DNA of 64,000 nucleotides from CAMDPA01 sp965223035 (GTDB lineage Bacteria; Pseudomonadota; Alphaproteobacteria; Rhizobiales; Hyphomicrobiaceae). Position 1 is the first letter of the stretch. Each line of letters begins with the position of its first letter. The stretch covers positions 4,836,001 through 4,900,000 of the forward strand of contig OZ244980.1 in assembly GCA_965223035.1 (NCBI GenBank). Reading direction: 5' to 3'. The position numbers and the translations under genes were made by a program. Below are positions 60,613 to 64,000 of the stretch, one piece after another. The notes under the pieces are model-generated. The model saw nothing but the letters and a program-made list of their open reading frames with translations, did no database searches and was not told the origin of the DNA.

Positions 60613-62616
60613 ATGTTCAACTCCGTCCTGATCGCCAATCGCGGTGAGATCGCCGTCCGCATCGCACGCACCGCGCGGCGCTTGGGGATGCGGATCATTG
60701 CGGTCTATTCGGACGTGGACCGCGATGGCTTGCACGTGGCCAGTGCCGATGAAGCCTATCGGATCGGTCCCGCGCCCGCGGCTGAGAGCTATCTCAACAT
60801 CGAGGCTATCATCGATGCTGCCGTGCGCGCCAAGGCGGACGCGGTTCACCCCGGGTACGGATTCCTGGCCGAGAACCCGACCTTCGTCGAGGCATGTGAG
60901 GCCGCCGGTCTGACCTTCGTCGGCCCACCCGCCGCAGCCATCCGCACCATGGGATTGAAAGATGCCGCCAAGCGGGTGATGGAAGCGGCCGGCGTGCCGA
61001 TCGTGCCCGGCTACCACGGCGGTGATCAGACGCCGGACGGGCTGGCCCGCGAGGCCGAGCGGATCGGCTACCCAATTCTGATCAAGGCGCGCGCCGGCGG
61101 CGGCGGCAAGGGCATGCGCCGGGTCGCCACGGCCTCCGAATTCGCCGCCGCGCTGGCCGCTGCGCAGCGTGAAGCGCTTGCGTCCTTCGCCGACGACCAC
61201 GTCATCATCGAACGCTTCGTCAGCAAGCCGCGCCACATCGAGGTGCAAGTGTTCGCCGACGCTCACGGCAACGCCTTGCATGTGTTCGAGCGCGATTGCT
61301 CGCTGCAGCGCCGCCATCAAAAGGTGATCGAGGAGGCGCCGGCGCCCGGCATCAGCCAAGACATGCGCGCCGTGATGGGCGAAGCCGCCGTTAAGGCGGC
61401 GCGGGCGGTCGGCTATCAGGGCGCAGGCACCGTGGAGTTCATCGTCGACGCCTCGGCCGGCCTGTCGCTCGATCGCTTTTACTTCATGGAGATGAATACA
61501 CGCCTCCAAGTCGAGCACCCGGTGACGGAGGCGATCACGGGACACGATCTGGTCGATTGGCAGTTCCGCGTCGCCGCCGGCGAACTGTTCGAGCTCAAAC
61601 AGTCTGACCTGATGATCCGTGGGCACGCCTTCGAGGCGCGCCTGTACGCGGAGGATGCGGAGCGGGACTTTGTACCGGCGACCGGCCGCCTGCGCCATCT
61701 GCGGCTTCCTGAACGACAGGTGCGGGTGGATACCGGCGTCAGGGAGGGTGATGAGATCTCCCCCTATTATGACCCGATGATCGCAAAGCTGATCGTGCAT
61801 GGTCCCACCCGGCACAGCGCCCTTAAGCGGTTGGCGCGCGCGCTGGCGGCCACGCGCGTGGCGGGTTGCACCACCAATGTCGCGTTCCTCAACGCCCTTG
61901 CGCGACATCCCCGGGTCGTCGCCGGCGATGTCGATACCGGCCTGATCGAGCAGGATATCGGTGCGCTGGTGTCGCAACAGCGCCCGACCGCGCCGGTGTT
62001 GGCCGTGGCCGCGCTGGCCGCGCTCGGACTGATCGATCGATCCTTATCGGCCTCCACCGACCCGTGGGATACGCTGGTCGCCTGGCGTCAGTGGGGGACC
62101 GCGACGCAGCACGTCCATCTGACCTGGCGTGGTGAGACGCTCGATATCAGCGTCAGTTCCGGCGACGGCCAAAGCCATGACGTGGTCACGCCGGCAGGCG
62201 CGGTCTCGCTGGTCGCCGCCGTGTCCGGCGAGCATCTCATTCGCACAACGATCGATGGGATGATGCGGGAGTTTGCCGTCGTGCAGATCGATGCGCGCGT
62301 GTTCGTCTGGGATCACGACACATCCTGGACGTTCGATCTGCCGGACCGCCTGAACGTCGACGGCGACGAGGCGGCGAGCGAAGACCGCGTTACCGCCCCG
62401 CTGCCGGGGCAGGTCAAGGCGGTCGCCGTGCGGTCCGGCGACACGGTCGCCAAGGGTGATGCCCTGATCATTGTCGAGGCGATGAAGATGGAGCACACGC
62501 TGACCGCACCGCATGCTGGCCAGATCGCGCAGGTGCTGGTCGCGGCCGGCGATCTGGTCGAGGACGGCCAGGTGCTGGTCCGCTTCGAAGCGCCGTCCGC
62601 GTCGCAGAAGCCGTAG
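60613..62616 (+). CDS. mccA: Methylcrotonyl-CoA carboxylase, biotin-containing subunit
   Basis: A 667-residue protein: biotin carboxylase (SVLIANRGEIAVRIARTARR, the ATP-grasp loop RAGGGGKGMRR, and FMEMNTRLQVEHPVTEAITG), a BT linker, and a C-terminal biotinyl domain with the attachment Lys625 in VEAMKMEH. With mccB it carboxylates 3-methylcrotonyl-CoA. The operon stops here: no methylglutaconyl-CoA hydratase or HMG-CoA lyase gene follows, only a family A repeat and a convergent symporter. Confidence 0.96.
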   Translation: MFNSVLIANRGEIAVRIARTARRLGMRIIAVYSDVDRDGLHVASADEAYRIGPAPAAESYLNIEAIIDAAVRAKADAVHPGYGFLAENPTFVEACEAAGLTFVGPPAAAIRTMGLKDAAKRVMEAAGVPIVPGYHGGDQTPDGLAREAERIGYPILIKARAGGGGKGMRRVATASEFAAALAAAQREALASFADDHVIIERFVSKPRHIEVQVFADAHGNALHVFERDCSLQRRHQKVIEEAPAPGISQDMRAVMGEAAVKAARAVGYQGAGTVEFIVDASAGLSLDRFYFMEMNTRLQVEHPVTEAITGHDLVDWQFRVAAGELFELKQSDLMIRGHAFEARLYAEDAERDFVPATGRLRHLRLPERQVRVDTGVREGDEISPYYDPMIAKLIVHGPTRHSALKRLARALAATRVAGCTTNVAFLNALARHPRVVAGDVDTGLIEQDIGALVSQQRPTAPVLAVAALAALGLIDRSLSASTDPWDTLVAWRQWGTATQHVHLTWRGETLDISVSSGDGQSHDVVTPAGAVSLVAAVSGEHLIRTTIDGMMREFAVVQIDARVFVWDHDTSWTFDLPDRLNVDGDEAASEDRVTAPLPGQVKAVAVRSGDTVAKGDALIIVEAMKMEHTLTAPHAGQIAQVLVAAGDLVEDGQVLVRFEAPSASQKP

Positions 62617-62641
62617 CCGCCAGATCATTGCACAGCATGGT

Positions 62642-62777
62642 CTAGGGCAGCCTGTCTTTAATCGGATTCGCATCGATCCCGATTAAAGACCGGCTGCCCT
62701 ACGCTTTAAGAGCGATCATCTTTGCGCCTTAAATTGGAACCGGTTTTGCGGCTCCAATTTAAGGCACGATGATCTAG
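62642..62777. repeat. Family A composite repeat; supplies a stop codon
   Basis: CTAGGGCAGCCTGTC, TTTAATCGGATTCG / CGATCCCGATTAAA hairpin, CGGCTGCCC, linker TTTAAGAGCGATCATC, then AAATTGGAACCG / CGGCTCCAATTT hairpin and CACGATGATCTAG. TAG read on the minus strand (62776-62774) is the stop codon of the symporter. Confidence 0.92.
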
Positions 62778-64000
62778 GGTCGCTGACGCCGTGCAGCCGC
62801 GGCATAGGCCCCATGCTCCCACCACGCCGCCGCCAGATAGGCCAAGGTCGAGCTCGCCAACGCGATGATGTAGGGCGCCCGCCATTCGAGCACGGCGCCG
62901 CCGATGCCCCAGACCGCCATGCCGCAACTGACCGCGGCGATCGCACTGAGCGGACCACCGATGCGGGTGAAGAGGGCGAACACGGTGGTGACCAAGACCC
63001 CCGCGCTGCCAAACGCCGAGGCGGTCTCCACCAGGTCCTTGATGCGGTCGGAGGTCAGCGCCAGCGCGAACGCGATCGCCGACAACACCAACACCGTCAA
63101 GCGCGCCGCCCACAGGCGGCCGCCCGCATCGAGCCGCGGCAGCCATCGAACCACAATGTTGTTGGACACCTGCGCCGCCGGAGCGTGCAGCGTGGCGTGA
63201 ACGTTGGACAAGATGGCTGACACAATCGCGCCGGCGAAAATCACATAGCCGATGGTCGGCATGTAGTAGCGGGCCAGCGTCGCCACGATCTGCTCGCTGG
63301 CGCCGAGCTGACGTTCCAGTCCGGGATCGCTGGTCGCCAACGTGGCAGCGGCTAGGCCGAGAAACACCGGCAACAATCCCATGGTCAAATACAGGACACC
63401 ACCGGCCATCGTCCCCACGCGTGCCACCTCGGCCGACCGCGACCCGAGATAGCGTGAGATCAATTCGATGGCGACCAACGAACCGCACACCGCGATCACC
63501 ACCCGCTCCAGCTTGTCCAAGGCGCCTTCCTCGCCCCCCAACAGCTGCAGTTTCGTCGCCGGCGTCGCGGCCAGCACCGCTCCGAGCCCACCCGTCACGC
63601 CTGCTATCACGACGCTGAGCACAATGAGACCGATGATGACGACGAGCCCCTGTAACAAGTCGGTCACCGAGTCAGCCAGCAGGCCGCCGATCGTCGTATA
63701 GGCGCCGACCAGCACGGCGGCGATGGCGATCGCCAACCTCACATCAAGCCCGGAGCTGGCGCCCAACACCTGCCCGAAGGCGCGGATCTGCGCGGCCGCC
63801 CAGAACAGCGACCCGGGCAGCAGGATGATCACAACCAACTTGGCCACGACAGGCGAATAGCGACGCTCGAACAGATCGGCAAACGTGGTCAGGCCGCAAC
63901 GCCACAACAGCGCCGCCAACACCAATCCAGACATCACCACCGCCAGACCGTAGGCAAAGGGGTCCACCAGCGCGCCGGCCAGGCCCTTTGTGTAAACCTC
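62774..64000 (-). CDS. Sodium:solute symporter family protein (5'-truncated by window)
   Basis: The C-terminal 408 residues of an SSS-family transporter; the N-terminus lies beyond 64000, and the frame is open to the edge (EVYTKGLAGALVDPFAYGL). Motifs: TFADLFERRYSPVVAKLVVI, GAYTTIGGLLADSVTDLLQG (the SSS signature) and GYVIFAGAIVSAILSNVHAT. About ten hydrophobic segments remain. It resembles the proline/choline-type branch more than ActP. The ligand is unknown. The stop codon TAG is the end of a family A repeat. Confidence 0.88.
   Translation of the reverse strand, partial: EVYTKGLAGALVDPFAYGLAVVMSGLVLAALLWRCGLTTFADLFERRYSPVVAKLVVIILLPGSLFWAAAQIRAFGQVLGASSGLDVRLAIAIAAVLVGAYTTIGGLLADSVTDLLQGLVVIIGLIVLSVVIAGVTGGLGAVLAATPATKLQLLGGEEGALDKLERVVIAVCGSLVAIELISRYLGSRSAEVARVGTMAGGVLYLTMGLLPVFLGLAAATLATSDPGLERQLGASEQIVATLARYYMPTIGYVIFAGAIVSAILSNVHATLHAPAAQVSNNIVVRWLPRLDAGGRLWAARLTVLVLSAIAFALALTSDRIKDLVETASAFGSAGVLVTTVFALFTRIGGPLSAIAAVSCGMAVWGIGGAVLEWRAPYIIALASSTLAYLAAAWWEHGAYAAAARRQRP

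Noticed and set aside
2863..62777. Family A as integron attC sites (palindromes beside stop codons)
   Set aside because: The cores do not fit GTTRRRY/RYYYAAC, flanking genes are housekeeping genes in both orientations, and no integrase or cassette array is seen.

Overview
The window reads as a piece of a GC-rich alphaproteobacterial chromosome. The evidence is rpsT close to dnaA, the omlA / ubiquinol-cytochrome c chaperone / DUF177 / plsX / fabH neighbourhood, a CpdR-type response regulator beside an N-formylglutamate amidohydrolase, a phasin, GANTC sites near dnaA, and a small RNA that looks like the alphaproteobacterial alpha-r8 (MmgR) family. Many uptake receptors (TAXI-TRAP, DctP-TRAP, Bug) and aromatic or amide catabolic enzymes suggest a metabolically versatile heterotroph of the Hyphomicrobiales/Rhodospirillales kind. 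I see no rRNA, tRNA, CRISPR array, prophage or transposase gene.

Layout. 0-8.4 kb, mostly minus strand: TAXI-TRAP transporter, FAD monooxygenase with a VOC protein, CocE-like hydrolase, ABM-domain protein, unknown protein. 8.6-10.8 kb: DUF4212/sodium symporter pair. 11-18.3 kb: YggT-like protein, metal-dependent decarboxylase-like amidohydrolase divergent from an IclR regulator, SDR, 2TM protein, acid-ceramidase-like Ntn hydrolase, arylmalonate decarboxylase homologue, and a glnK-amtB locus whose amtB has lost almost all its middle. 18.4-22.8 kb: TesB thioesterase, UbiH-like hydroxylase, orphan Bug receptor, orphan DUF1629/Imm11-like gene. 23.4-26.7 kb: dnaA, rhodanese, an AT-rich putative control/origin region, rpsT. 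26.9-29.7 kb: SxtJ-like, DUF5989 and carbamoyltransferase genes. 30-40 kb: mannose-1-phosphate guanylyltransferase, a histidine kinase-HerA pair, a Pif1-like helicase, a phasin and an acetyltransferase. 40-47 kb: outer-membrane lipoprotein, bc1 chaperone, fatty acid/phospholipid genes, CpdR, sRNA. 47-64 kb: alcohol dehydrogenase, dihydroxyphthalate-decarboxylase-like protein, DctPQM transporter, MBL and MFS genes, leucine-catabolic isovaleryl-CoA dehydrogenase plus methylcrotonyl-CoA carboxylase, and a truncated symporter.

The strongest unexplained structure is a family of dispersed palindromic repeats (family A, 16 copies) bounded by CTAG. In eight copies the terminal TAG is exactly the stop codon of the adjacent gene, from either repeat end. 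In a ninth the gene reads 14 codons into the repeat. A second, GC-rich family of about 120 bp (family B, about ten copies) and several short tandem arrays fill most of the remaining intergenic space. These elements appear to have reshaped gene ends and interrupted conserved synteny.

All calls are from reading the sequence and translated frames; no database search was run. Starts were moved from the longest frame where a ribosome binding site or family alignment supported it.
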